DNA of 64,000 nt, from the NCBI RefSeq assembly GCF_051020955.1, contig NW_027476157.1, forward strand, positions 186,001 through 250,000. The letters run 5' to 3'. Of this stretch, positions 1 through 12,424 are shown in pieces. Position 1 is the stretch's first letter; each line of letters opens with the position of its first letter. The position numbers and the translations under genes are program-made. A model generated the notes under the pieces. That model was not told the origin of the DNA and searched no databases. It worked only from the letters and a program-made list of their open reading frames with translations. Origin of the DNA: Megalopta genalis (taxonomy: Eukaryota > Arthropoda > Insecta > Hymenoptera > Halictidae).

Positions 1-84
1 AAGTATTTGAATCTGAATCATTTGTGTCGCATGGCTTTGAGGATAAGCCTTCTACTTCGCATTAATTTGAAGGTAAATCATGTG

Positions 85-1054
85 TTTCGCATGGATTTGA
101 AGCTAACTCGTTTGTTTCGCCTGCATTTGAAGCTAAATCAATTATATCGCAAGTACTTGAAGCTGAATCATTTCTGTCGCATGGCTTTGAGGATAAGCCT
201 TCTACTTCGCATTAATTTGAAGGTAAATCATGTGTTTCGCTTGGATTTGAAGCTAACTCGTTTGTTTCGCCTGCATTTGAGGCTATATCATTTATATCGC
301 AAGTATGTGAAGCTAAATCATTTGTTTCGCATGGATATGAAGCTATATCTACTACTTCGCATTGATGTGAAACAAAATCATGTGTTTCGCATGTATTTGT
401 AGCTAAATCATGTGTTTCGCACAGATTTGAAGCTAACACGTTTGTTTCGCCTGCATTTGAATCTATATCACTTATATCGCAAGTCTGTGAAGCTAAATCA
501 TTTGTTTCGCATGGAGTTGAAGCTAAGGCTTCTACTTCGCATTGATTTGACACTAAATCATGTGTTTCGCTTGGATTTGAAGCTAACTCGTTTGTTTCGC
601 CTGCATTTGAGGCTATATCATTTATATCGCAAGTATGTGAAGCTAAATCATTTGTTTCGCATGGATATGAAGCTATGTCTACTACTTCGCATTGATTTGA
701 AACTACATCATGTGTTTCGCATGGATTTGAAGCTAAATCATGTGTTTCGCATGGATGTGAAGCTAACTCTGTTTCGCCTGCATTTGAAGCTAAATTATGT
801 TTATCACAAGTATCTGAATCTAAACAATTTGTTTCGCAAGAATATGAAGCTAAACCATGTGTTTCGCATGAATTTTAAGCTAAATCATGTGTTTCGCACA
901 GATTTGAAGCTAACTCGTTTGTTTCGCCTGCATTTGAAGCTATATCAATTATATCGCAAGTATTTGAAGCTAAATCATTTGTGTCGCATGGCTTTGAAGA
1001 TAAGCCTTCTACTTTGCATTAATTTGAAGGTAAATCATGTGTTTCGCTTGGATT
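85..1054. repeat. Copy A of a ~970-bp duplicated module
   Basis: It matches 4,609-5,578 at a constant offset of 4,524 bp, including the 3-bp deletion near 769, the GAAACTACATCATG unit near 700 and the AATTTTAAGC variant near 873. The match ends where 1,055 continues GATTTGAAGG but the partner reads GATTGGAAGC. A differing base early in the module (AAGTACTTG against AAGTATTTG) shows that the copies are not perfectly identical. Confidence 0.8.
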
Positions 1055-2732
1055 TGAAGGTAACTCGAATGTTTCGCCTGCATTTGAAGCCAAATCATGT
1101 TTATCACAATTATCTGAATCTAAACCATTTGTTTCGCAAGAATATGAAGCTAAACCATGTGTTTCGCATGAATTTGAAGCTAAATCATGTATTTCGCACA
1201 GATTTGTAGCTAACTCGTTTGTTTTGCCTGCATTTGAAGCTATATCAATTATATGGCAAGTATTTGAAGCTAAATCATTTGTGTCGCATGGCTTTGAGGA
1301 TAAGCCTTCCACTTTGCATTAATTTGAAGGTAAATCATGTGTTTCGCTTGGATTTGAAGCTAAACCTTCTACTTCGCATTGATTTGTAACTAAATCATGT
1401 GTTTCGCTTGGATTTGAAGCTAACTCGTTTGTTTCGCCTGCATTTGAAGCTATATTATTTATATCGCAAGTATGTGAAACTAAATCATTTGTTTCGCATG
1501 GATTTGAAGCTAAGCCTTCTGCTTCGCATTGATTTGAATCTAAATCATGTGTTTCGCATGGATTTGAAGCTAAATCATGTTTATCACAAGTACCTGAATC
1601 TAAACCATTTGTTTCGCAAGAATATGAAGCTAAACCATGTGTGTCGCATGAATTTGAAGCTAAGTCATGTGTTTCGCACAGATTTGAAGCTAACTCGTTT
1701 GTTTCGCCTGCATTTGAAGCTATATCAATTATATCGCAAGTATTTGAAGCTAAATCATTTGTGTCGCATGGCTTTGAAGATAAGCCTTCTATTTTGCATT
1801 AATTTGAAGGTAAATCATGTGTTTCGCTTGGATTTGAAGGTAACCCGTTTGTTTCGCCTGTATTTGAAGCTATATCATTTATATCGCAAGTATGTGAAAC
1901 TAAATCATTTGTTTCGCATGGATATGAAGCTATGTCTACTACTTCGCATTGATTTGAAACAAAATCATGTGTTTCGCAAGTATTTGAAGCTAAATCATTT
2001 GTGTCGCATGGCTTTGAAGCTAACTCTTTTGTTTCGCCTGCATTCAAGCTATATCACTTCTATCGCAAGTATTTGAAGCTAAATCATTTGTGTCGCATGG
2101 ATTTGAAGCTAAGCCTTCTATTTCGCATTGATTTGAAACTAAATCATCTATTTTGCTTGTATTTGAATCTAACTCGTTTGTTTCGCCTGCCTTTGAAGCT
2201 TTATCAATTATATCGCAATTATCTGAAGCTAAATCATATGTTTCTCATGTTTGTGAAGCTAAGCATTCTACTTCGCATTGATTTGAAACTAAACCATGTG
2301 TTTCGCTGGGATTTGAAGCTAACTCGTCTGTTTCGCCTGCATTTGAAGCTATATCATTTATATCGCAAGTATATGAAGCTAAACCATTTGTTTCGCAAGA
2401 ATATGAAGCTAAACCATGTGTTTCGCATGGATTTGAAGCTAACTCGTTTGTTTCGCCTGCATTTGAAGCTAAATCAATTATATCGCAAGTATTTGAGGCT
2501 GAATCATTTGTGTCGCATGGCTTTGAGGATAAGCCTTCTACTTCGCATTAATTTGAAGGTAAATCATGTGTTTCGCTTGGATTTGAAGCTAACTCGTTTG
2601 TTTCGCCTGCATTTGAGGCTATATCATTTATATCGCAAGTATGTGAAGCTAAATCATTTGTTTCGCATGGATATGAAGCTATGTCTACTACTTCGCATTG
2701 ATGTGAAACAAAATCATGTGTTTCGCATGAAA

Positions 2733-3515
2733 TTTGAAGCTAACTCGTTTGTTTCGCCTGCATTTGAGGCTATATCATTTATATCGCAAGTATGTGAAGC
2801 TAAATCATTTGTTTCGCATGGATATGAAGCTATGTCTACTACTTCGCATTGATTTGAAACTACATCATGTGTTTCGCATGGATTTGAAGCTAAATCATGT
2901 GTTTCGCATGGATGTGAAGCTAACTCTGTTTCGCCTGCATTTGAAGCTAAATTATGTTTATCACAAGTATCTGAATCTAAACAATTTGTTTCGCAAGAAT
3001 ATGAAGCTAAACCATGTGTTTCGCATGAATTTTAAGCTAAATCATATGTTTCGCACAGATTTGAAGCTAACTCGTTTGTTTCGCCTGCATTTGAAGCTAT
3101 ATCAATTATATCGCAAGTATTTGAAGCTAAATCATTTGTGTCGCATGGCTTTGAAGATAAGCCTTCTACTTTGCATTAATTTGAAGGTAAATCATGTGTT
3201 TCGCTTGGATTTGAAGGTAACTCGATTGTTTCGCCTGCATTTGAAGCCAAATCATGTTTATCACAATTATCTGAATCTAAACCATTTGTTTCGCAAGAAT
3301 ATGAAGCTAAACCATGTGTTTCGCATGAATTTGAAGCTAAATCATGTATTTCGCACAGATTTGTAGCTAACTCGTTTGTTTTGCCTGCATTTGAAGCTAT
3401 ATCAATTATATGGCAAGTATTTGAAGCTAAATCATTTGTGTCGCATGGCTTTGAGGATAAGCCTTCCACTTTGCATTAATTTGAAGGTAAATCATGTGTT
3501 TCGCTTGGATTTGAA
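2733..3515. repeat. Third, shortened copy of the block 1 module
   Basis: It matches 576-1,358 at offset 2,157. Just upstream the match to the first copy is at offset about 2,336, so roughly 179 bp (six units less one base) was lost at the junction near 2,730. The unusual GCATGAAATTTGAAGC at that point is the visible scar and shifts the phase by one base. Confidence 0.75.
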
Positions 3516-3645
3516 GGTAACTCGTTTGTTTCGCCTGCATTTGAAGCTATTTCATTTATATCGCAAGTATGTGAAACTAAATCATTTCTTTCGCATGGAT
3601 ATGAAGCTATGCCTACTACTTCGCATTGATTTGTAACTAAATCAT

Positions 3646-5613
3646 GTGTTTCGCATGGATTTGAAGGTAAATCATGTGTTTCGCATGGATTTGAAACTAT
3701 CTCGTTTGTTTCGCCTGCATTTGAAGCTAAATCATGTTTATCACAAGTATCTGAATCTAAACCATTTGTTTCGCAAGAATATGAAGCTAAACCATGTATT
3801 TCGCTTGGATTTGAAGGTAACTCGTTTGTTCCGCCCTTATTTGAAGCTATATCATTTATATCGCAAGTATGTGAAGCTAAATCATTTGTTTCGCAAGAAT
3901 ATGAAGCTAAACCATGTGTTTCGCTTGGATTTGAAGGTAACTCGTTTGTTTCGCCTGCATTTGAAGCTATATCAATTATATCGCAAGTATTTGAATCTGA
4001 ATCATTTGTGTCGCATGACTTTGAGGATAAGCCTTCTACTTCGCATTAATTTGAAGGTAAATCATGTGTTTCGCTTGGATTTGAATCTAACCCGTTTGTT
4101 TCGCATGCATTTGAAGCTAAATCATGTTTATCACAATTATCTGAATCTAAACCATTTGTTTCGCAAGAATATGAAGCTAAACCATGTATTTCGCTTGGAT
4201 TTGAAGGTAACTCGTTTGTTCCGCCCTTATTTGAAGCTATATCATTTATATCGCAAGTATGTGAAGCTAAATCATTTGTTTCGCATGGAGTTGAAGCTAA
4301 GGCTTCTACTTCGCATTGATTTGACACTAAATCATGTGTTTCGCTTGGATTTGAAGCTAACTCGTTTGTTTCGCCTGCATTTGAAGCTTTATCAATTATA
4401 TCGCAATTATCTGAAGCTAAATCATATGTTTCTCATGTTTGTGAAGCTAAGCATTCTACTTCGCATTGATTTGAAACTAAACCATGTGTTTCGCTGGGAT
4501 TTGAAGCTAACTCGTCTGTTTCGCCTGCATTTGAAGCTATATCATTTATATCGCAAGTATATGAAGCTAAACCATTTGTTTCGCAAGAATATGAAGCTAA
4601 ACCATGTGTTTCGCATGGATTTGAAGCTAACTCGTTTGTTTCGCCTGCATTTGAAGCTAAATCAATTATATCGCAAGTATTTGAAGCTGAATCATTTGTG
4701 TCGCATGGCTTTGAGGATAAGCCTTCTACTTCGCATTAATTTGAAGGTAAATCATGTGTTTCGCTTGGATTTGAAGCTAACTCGTTTGTTTCGCCTGCAT
4801 TTGAGGCTATATCATTTATATCGCAAGTATGTGAAGCTAAATCATTTGTTTCGCATGGATATGAAGCTATGTCTACTACTTCGCATTGATGTGAAACAAA
4901 ATCATGTGTTTCGCATGTATTTGAAGCTAAATCATGTGTTTCGCACAGATTTGAAGCTAACTCGTTTGTTTCGCCTGCATTTGAATCTATATCATTTATA
5001 TCGCAAGTCTGTGAAGCTAAATCATTTGTTTCGCATGGAGTTGAAGCTAAGGCTTCTACTTCGCATTGATTTGACACTAAATCATGTGTGTCGCTTGGAT
5101 TTGAAGCTAACTCGTTTGTTTCGCCTGCATTTGAGGCTATATCATTTATATCGCAAGTATGTGAAGCTAAATCATTTGTTTCGCATGGATATGAAGCTAT
5201 GTCTACTACTTCGCATTGATTTGAAACTACATCATGTGTTTCGCATGGATTTGAAGCTAAATCATGTGTTTCGCATGGATGTGAAGCTAACTCTGTTTCG
5301 CCTGCATTTGAAGCTAAATTATGTTTATCACAAGTATCTGAATCTAAACAATTTGTTTCGCAAGAATATGAAGCTAAACCATGTGTTTCGCATGAATTTT
5401 AAGCTAAATCATGTGTTTCGCACAGATTTGAAGCTAACTCGTTTGTTTCGCCTGCATTTGAAGCTATATCAATTATATCGCAAGTATTTGAAGCTAAATC
5501 ATTTGTGTCGCATGGCTTTGAAGATAAGCCTTCTACTTTGCATTAATTTGAAGGTAAATCATGTGTTTCGCTTGGATTGGAAGCTAAACCTTCTACTTCG
5601 CATTGATTTGTAA
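3646..5613 (+). other. Long plus-strand open stretch (655 codons), judged non-coding
   Basis: The stretch is a continuous run of KLNHVFRMDL-like decapeptides across block 1, ending at TTGTAA near 5,610, where one base of the constant TTGAAG is changed. The same peptide patterns recur in the partner modules at 412-1,209 and 2,734-3,366, which end at the analogous TTGTAG. Variation among unit types falls on first and second codon positions in this frame, producing radical replacements (N/T/Y/S and H/R/L), which is the opposite of constraint. I list it so that the frame is on record, not as a gene. Confidence 0.1.
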
Positions 5614-5950
5614 CTAAATCATGTGTTTCGCTAGGATTTGAAGCTAACTCGTTTGTTTCGCCTGCATTTGAAGCTATATTATTTATATCGCAAGTATGTG
5701 AAACTAAATCATTTGTTTCGCATGGATTTGAAGCTAAGCCTTCTGCTTCGCATTGATTTGAATCTAAATCATGTGTTTCGCATGGATTTGAAGCTAAATC
5801 ATGTTTATCACAAGTATCTGAATCTAAACCATTTGTTTCGCAAGAATATGAAGCTAAACCATGTGTTTCGCATGAATTTGAAGCTAAGTCATGTGTTTCG
5901 CACAGATTTGAAGCTAACTCGTTTGTTTCGCCTGCATTTGAAGATATATA

Positions 5951-8900
5951 AATTATATCGCAAGTATTTGAAGCTAAATCATTTGTGTCGCATGGCTTTG
6001 AAGATAAGCCTTCTACTTTGCATTAATTTGAAGGTAAATCATGTGTTTCGCTTGGATTTGAAGGTAACTCGTTTGTTTCGCCTGCATTTGAAGCTATATC
6101 ATTTATATCGCAAGTATGTGAAACTAAATCATTTCTTTCGCATGGATATGAAGCAATGCCTACTACTTCGCATTGATTTGTAACTAAATCATGTGTTTCG
6201 CATGGATTTGAAGGTAAATCATGTGTTTCGCATGGATTTGAAACTATCTCGTTTGTTTCGCCTGCATTTGAAGCTAAATCATGTTTATCACAAGTATCTG
6301 AATCTAAACCATTTGTTTCGCAAGAATATGAAGCTAAACCATGTATTTCGATTGGATTTGAAGGTAACTCGTTTGTTCCGCCCTTATTTGAAGCTATATC
6401 ATTTATATCGCAAGTATGTGAAGCTAAATCATTTGTTTCGCAAGAATATGAAGCTAAACCATGTGTTTCGCTTGGATTTGAAGCTAACTCGTTTGTTTCG
6501 CCTGCATTTGAAGCTTTATCAATTATATCGCAAGTATTTGAAGCTAAACGATTTGTGTCGCATGGCTTTGAAGATAAGCCTTCCTCTTTGCATTAATTTG
6601 AAGGTAAATCATGTGTTTCGCTTGGATTTGAAGGTAACTCGTTTGTTTCGCCTGCATTTGAAGCTATATCATTTATATCGCTAGTATGTGAAGCTAAATC
6701 ATTTGTTTCGCATGGATATGAAACAATGTCTACTACTTCGCATTGATTTGAAACTAAATCATGTGTTTCGCATCGATTTGAAGCTAAATCATGTGTTTCG
6801 CTTGGATTTGAAGCTAACTCGTTTGTTTCGCCTGCATTTGATGCTGTATCAATTATATCGCAATTATTTGAAGTTAAATCATTTGTGTCGCATGGCTTTG
6901 AAGCTTACTCGTTTGTTTCGCCTGCATTGAAGCTATATCACTTCTATCGCAAGTATTTGAAGCTAAATCATTTGTGTCGCATGGATTTGAAGCTAAGCCT
7001 TCTACTTTGCATTGATTTGAAACTAAATCATCTGTTTCGCTTGGATTTGAAGCTAACTCGTTTGTTTTTCCTGCATTTGAAGCATTACCAATTATATCGC
7101 AAGTATTTGAAGCTAAACGATTTGTGTCGCATGGCTTTGAGGATAAGCCTTCTACTTCGCATTGATTTGAAGATAAACCATGTGATTCGCTTGGATTTGA
7201 AGCTAACTCGTTTGTTTCGCCTGCATTTGAGGCTATATCATTTATATCGCTAGTATGTGAAGCTAAATCATTTGTTTCGCATGGATATGAAGCTATGTCT
7301 ACTACTTCGCATTGATTTGAAACTAAATCATGTGTTTCGCAAGTATTTGAAGCTAAATCATTTGTGTCGCATGGCTTTGAAGCTAACTCGTTTGTTTCAC
7401 CTGCATTGAAGCTAAATCACTTCTATCGCAAGTATTTGAAGCTAAATCATTTGTGTCGCATGGATTTGAAGCTAAGCCTTCTACTTCGCATTGATTTGAA
7501 GCTAAATCATGTGTTTCGCACAGATTTGAAGCTAACTCGTTTGTTTCGCATGCATTTGATGCTATATCATTTATATCGCAAGTATTTAAAGCTAAATCAT
7601 TTGTGTCGCATGGCTTTGAAGCTAAGCCTTCTACTATGCATTGATTTGAAGGTAAATCATGTGTTTCGCTTGGATTTGAAGGTAACTCGTTTGTTTCGCC
7701 TGCATTTGAAGCTAAATCATGTTTATCACAAGTATCTGAATCTAAGCCATTTGTTTCGCAAGAATATGAAGCTAAACCATGTGTTTCGCTTGGATTTGAA
7801 GGTAACTCGTTTGTTTCGCCTGCATTTGAAGCTATATCAATTATATCGCAAGTATTTGAAGCTAAATCATTTGTGTCTCATGGCTTTGAAGAAAGCCTTC
7901 TACTATGCATTAATTTGAAGGTAAATCATGCGTTTCGCTTGGATGTGAAGGTAACTCGTTTGTTTCGCATGCATTTGAAGCTAAATCAAGTTTATCACAA
8001 TTATCTGAATCTAAACCATTTGTTTCGCAAGAATATGAAGCTAAACCATGTATTTCGCTTGGATTTGAAGGTAACTCGTTTGTTCCGCCCTTATTTGAAG
8101 CTATATCATTTATATCGCAAGTATGTGAAGCTAAATCATTTGTTTCGCATGGAGTTGAAGCTAAGGCTTCTACTTCGCATTGATTTGACACTAAATCATG
8201 TGTTTCGCTTGGATTTGAAGCTAATTCGTTTGTTTCGCCTGCATTTGAAGCTTTATCAATTATATCGCAAGTATTTGAAGCTAAACGATTTGTGTCGCAT
8301 GGCTTTGAAGATAAGCCTTCCTCTTTGCATTAATTTGAAGGTAAATCATGTGTTTCGCTTGGATTTGAAGGTAACTCGTTTGTTTCGCCTGCATTTGAAG
8401 CTATATCATTTATATCGCTAGTATGTGAAGCTAAATCATTTGTTTCGCATGGATATGAAGCTATGTCTACTACTTCGCATTGATTTGAAACTAAATCATG
8501 TGTTTCGCATGGATTTGAAGCTAAATCATGTGTTTCGCGTGGATGTGAAACTAACTCGATGTTTCGCCTGCATTTGAAGCTAAATCATGTTTATCACAAG
8601 TACCTGAATCTAAACCATTTGTTTCGCAAGAATATGAAGCTAAACCGTGTGTCTCGCATGAATTTGAAGCTAAGTCATGTGTTTCGCACAGATTTGAAGC
8701 TAACTCGTTTGTTTCGCCTGCATTTGAAGCTATATCAATTATATCGCAAGTATTTGAATCTGAATCATTTGTGTCGCATGGCTTTGAGGATAAGCCTTCT
8801 ACTTCGCATTAATTTGAAGGTAAATCATGTGTTTCGCTTGGATTTGAAGCTAACTCGTTTGTTTCGCCTGCATTTGAAGCTATATCATTTATATCGCAAG

Positions 8901-9187
8901 TATGTGAAACTAAATCATTTCTCTCGCATGGATATGAAGCTATGCCTACTACTTCGCATTGATTTGTAACTAAATCATGTGTTTCGCATGGATTTGAAGG
9001 TAAATCATGTGTTTCGCATGGATTTGAAACTATCTCGTTTGTTTCGCCTGCATTTGAAGCTAAATCATGTTTATCACAAGTATCTGAATCTAAACCATTT
9101 TGTTTCGCAAGAATATGAAGCTAAACCATGTGTTTCGCTTGGATTTGAAGGTAACTCGTTTGTTTCGCCTGCATTTGAAGCTATATC
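5951..9187. repeat. 3,237-bp tandem duplication, copy A
   Basis: From about 5,951 the sequence matches 9,188 onward at a constant offset of 3,237 bp. Shared private changes include TATTTCGATTGG near 6,345, a one-base deletion GCATTGAAGC near 6,926, a second near 7,405, GAAGAAAGCC near 7,891 and ACTCGATGTTTCGCC near 8,558. The only difference I noticed is G at 7,945 against T at 11,182. So few differences imply a recent event. The left edge is set by mismatches at 5,944 and 5,950. Confidence 0.88.
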
Positions 9188-12100
9188 AATTATATCGCAA
9201 GTATTTGAAGCTAAATCATTTGTGTCGCATGGCTTTGAAGATAAGCCTTCTACTTTGCATTAATTTGAAGGTAAATCATGTGTTTCGCTTGGATTTGAAG
9301 GTAACTCGTTTGTTTCGCCTGCATTTGAAGCTATATCATTTATATCGCAAGTATGTGAAACTAAATCATTTCTTTCGCATGGATATGAAGCAATGCCTAC
9401 TACTTCGCATTGATTTGTAACTAAATCATGTGTTTCGCATGGATTTGAAGGTAAATCATGTGTTTCGCATGGATTTGAAACTATCTCGTTTGTTTCGCCT
9501 GCATTTGAAGCTAAATCATGTTTATCACAAGTATCTGAATCTAAACCATTTGTTTCGCAAGAATATGAAGCTAAACCATGTATTTCGATTGGATTTGAAG
9601 GTAACTCGTTTGTTCCGCCCTTATTTGAAGCTATATCATTTATATCGCAAGTATGTGAAGCTAAATCATTTGTTTCGCAAGAATATGAAGCTAAACCATG
9701 TGTTTCGCTTGGATTTGAAGCTAACTCGTTTGTTTCGCCTGCATTTGAAGCTTTATCAATTATATCGCAAGTATTTGAAGCTAAACGATTTGTGTCGCAT
9801 GGCTTTGAAGATAAGCCTTCCTCTTTGCATTAATTTGAAGGTAAATCATGTGTTTCGCTTGGATTTGAAGGTAACTCGTTTGTTTCGCCTGCATTTGAAG
9901 CTATATCATTTATATCGCTAGTATGTGAAGCTAAATCATTTGTTTCGCATGGATATGAAACAATGTCTACTACTTCGCATTGATTTGAAACTAAATCATG
10001 TGTTTCGCATCGATTTGAAGCTAAATCATGTGTTTCGCTTGGATTTGAAGCTAACTCGTTTGTTTCGCCTGCATTTGATGCTGTATCAATTATATCGCAA
10101 TTATTTGAAGTTAAATCATTTGTGTCGCATGGCTTTGAAGCTTACTCGTTTGTTTCGCCTGCATTGAAGCTATATCACTTCTATCGCAAGTATTTGAAGC
10201 TAAATCATTTGTGTCGCATGGATTTGAAGCTAAGCCTTCTACTTTGCATTGATTTGAAACTAAATCATCTGTTTCGCTTGGATTTGAAGCTAACTCGTTT
10301 GTTTTTCCTGCATTTGAAGCATTACCAATTATATCGCAAGTATTTGAAGCTAAACGATTTGTGTCGCATGGCTTTGAGGATAAGCCTTCTACTTCGCATT
10401 GATTTGAAGATAAACCATGTGATTCGCTTGGATTTGAAGCTAACTCGTTTGTTTCGCCTGCATTTGAGGCTATATCATTTATATCGCTAGTATGTGAAGC
10501 TAAATCATTTGTTTCGCATGGATATGAAGCTATGTCTACTACTTCGCATTGATTTGAAACTAAATCATGTGTTTCGCAAGTATTTGAAGCTAAATCATTT
10601 GTGTCGCATGGCTTTGAAGCTAACTCGTTTGTTTCACCTGCATTGAAGCTAAATCACTTCTATCGCAAGTATTTGAAGCTAAATCATTTGTGTCGCATGG
10701 ATTTGAAGCTAAGCCTTCTACTTCGCATTGATTTGAAGCTAAATCATGTGTTTCGCACAGATTTGAAGCTAACTCGTTTGTTTCGCATGCATTTGATGCT
10801 ATATCATTTATATCGCAAGTATTTAAAGCTAAATCATTTGTGTCGCATGGCTTTGAAGCTAAGCCTTCTACTATGCATTGATTTGAAGGTAAATCATGTG
10901 TTTCGCTTGGATTTGAAGGTAACTCGTTTGTTTCGCCTGCATTTGAAGCTAAATCATGTTTATCACAAGTATCTGAATCTAAGCCATTTGTTTCGCAAGA
11001 ATATGAAGCTAAACCATGTGTTTCGCTTGGATTTGAAGGTAACTCGTTTGTTTCGCCTGCATTTGAAGCTATATCAATTATATCGCAAGTATTTGAAGCT
11101 AAATCATTTGTGTCTCATGGCTTTGAAGAAAGCCTTCTACTATGCATTAATTTGAAGGTAAATCATGCGTTTCGCTTGGATTTGAAGGTAACTCGTTTGT
11201 TTCGCATGCATTTGAAGCTAAATCAAGTTTATCACAATTATCTGAATCTAAACCATTTGTTTCGCAAGAATATGAAGCTAAACCATGTATTTCGCTTGGA
11301 TTTGAAGGTAACTCGTTTGTTCCGCCCTTATTTGAAGCTATATCATTTATATCGCAAGTATGTGAAGCTAAATCATTTGTTTCGCATGGAGTTGAAGCTA
11401 AGGCTTCTACTTCGCATTGATTTGACACTAAATCATGTGTTTCGCTTGGATTTGAAGCTAATTCGTTTGTTTCGCCTGCATTTGAAGCTTTATCAATTAT
11501 ATCGCAAGTATTTGAAGCTAAACGATTTGTGTCGCATGGCTTTGAAGATAAGCCTTCCTCTTTGCATTAATTTGAAGGTAAATCATGTGTTTCGCTTGGA
11601 TTTGAAGGTAACTCGTTTGTTTCGCCTGCATTTGAAGCTATATCATTTATATCGCTAGTATGTGAAGCTAAATCATTTGTTTCGCATGGATATGAAGCTA
11701 TGTCTACTACTTCGCATTGATTTGAAACTAAATCATGTGTTTCGCATGGATTTGAAGCTAAATCATGTGTTTCGCGTGGATGTGAAACTAACTCGATGTT
11801 TCGCCTGCATTTGAAGCTAAATCATGTTTATCACAAGTACCTGAATCTAAACCATTTGTTTCGCAAGAATATGAAGCTAAACCGTGTGTCTCGCATGAAT
11901 TTGAAGCTAAGTCATGTGTTTCGCACAGATTTGAAGCTAACTCGTTTGTTTCGCCTGCATTTGAAGCTATATCAATTATATCGCAAGTATTTGAATCTGA
12001 ATCATTTGTGTCGCATGGCTTTGAGGATAAGCCTTCTACTTCGCATTAATTTGAAGGTAAATCATGTGTTTCGCTTGGATTTGAAGCTAACTCGTTTGTT

Positions 12101-12424
12101 TCGCCTGCATTTGAAGCTATATCATTTATATCGCAAGTATGTGAAACTAAATCATTTCTCTCGCATGGATATGAAGCTATGCCTACTACTTCGCATTGAT
12201 TTGTAACTAAATCATGTGTTTCGCATGGATTTGAAGGTAAATCATGTGTTTCGCATGGATTTGAAACTATCTCGTTTGTTTCGCCTGCATTTGAAGCTAA
12301 ATCATGTTTATCACAAGTATCTGAATCTAAACCATTTTGTTTCGCAAGAATATGAAGCTAAACCATGTGTTTCGCTTGGATTTGAAGGTAACTCGTTTGT
12401 TTCGCCTGCATTTGAAGCTATATC
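9188..12424. repeat. 3,237-bp tandem duplication, copy B
   Basis: This is the direct right-hand neighbour of copy A. Identity with the start of a further copy continues to about 12,463, where TGTGTCTCATGG replaces TGTGTCGCATGG. All the one-base indels of copy A are repeated here at +3,237. Copies abut without unique DNA between them, as expected from unequal exchange or replication slippage within the array. Confidence 0.88.

Larger units (their letters stand above)
1..5950. repeat. Array block 1: modules repeated two or three times, TAA variant common
   Basis: This block is built from about 1 kb of sequence seen up to three times. Bases 85-1,054 recur at 4,609-5,578 (offset 4,524) and bases 576-1,358 recur at 2,733-3,515 (offset 2,157). 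The piece around 2,190-2,700 recurs near 4,380-4,890. Each long copy carries the same 3-bp deletion, AACTCTGTTTCGCC instead of AACTCGTTTGTTTCGCC, at about 769, 2,926 and 5,293. The linked variant GCATTAATTTGAAGG is frequent and puts TAA in the antisense decapeptide frame. There is no gene or unique sequence here. Confidence 0.85.

Noticed and set aside
3646..5613. Plus-strand KLNHVFRMDL-type open stretches as real leucine/lysine-rich proteins
   Set aside because: They recur wherever the unit occurs, begin and end at chance point changes, vary at radical codon positions, and the longest crosses into another frame without a break.
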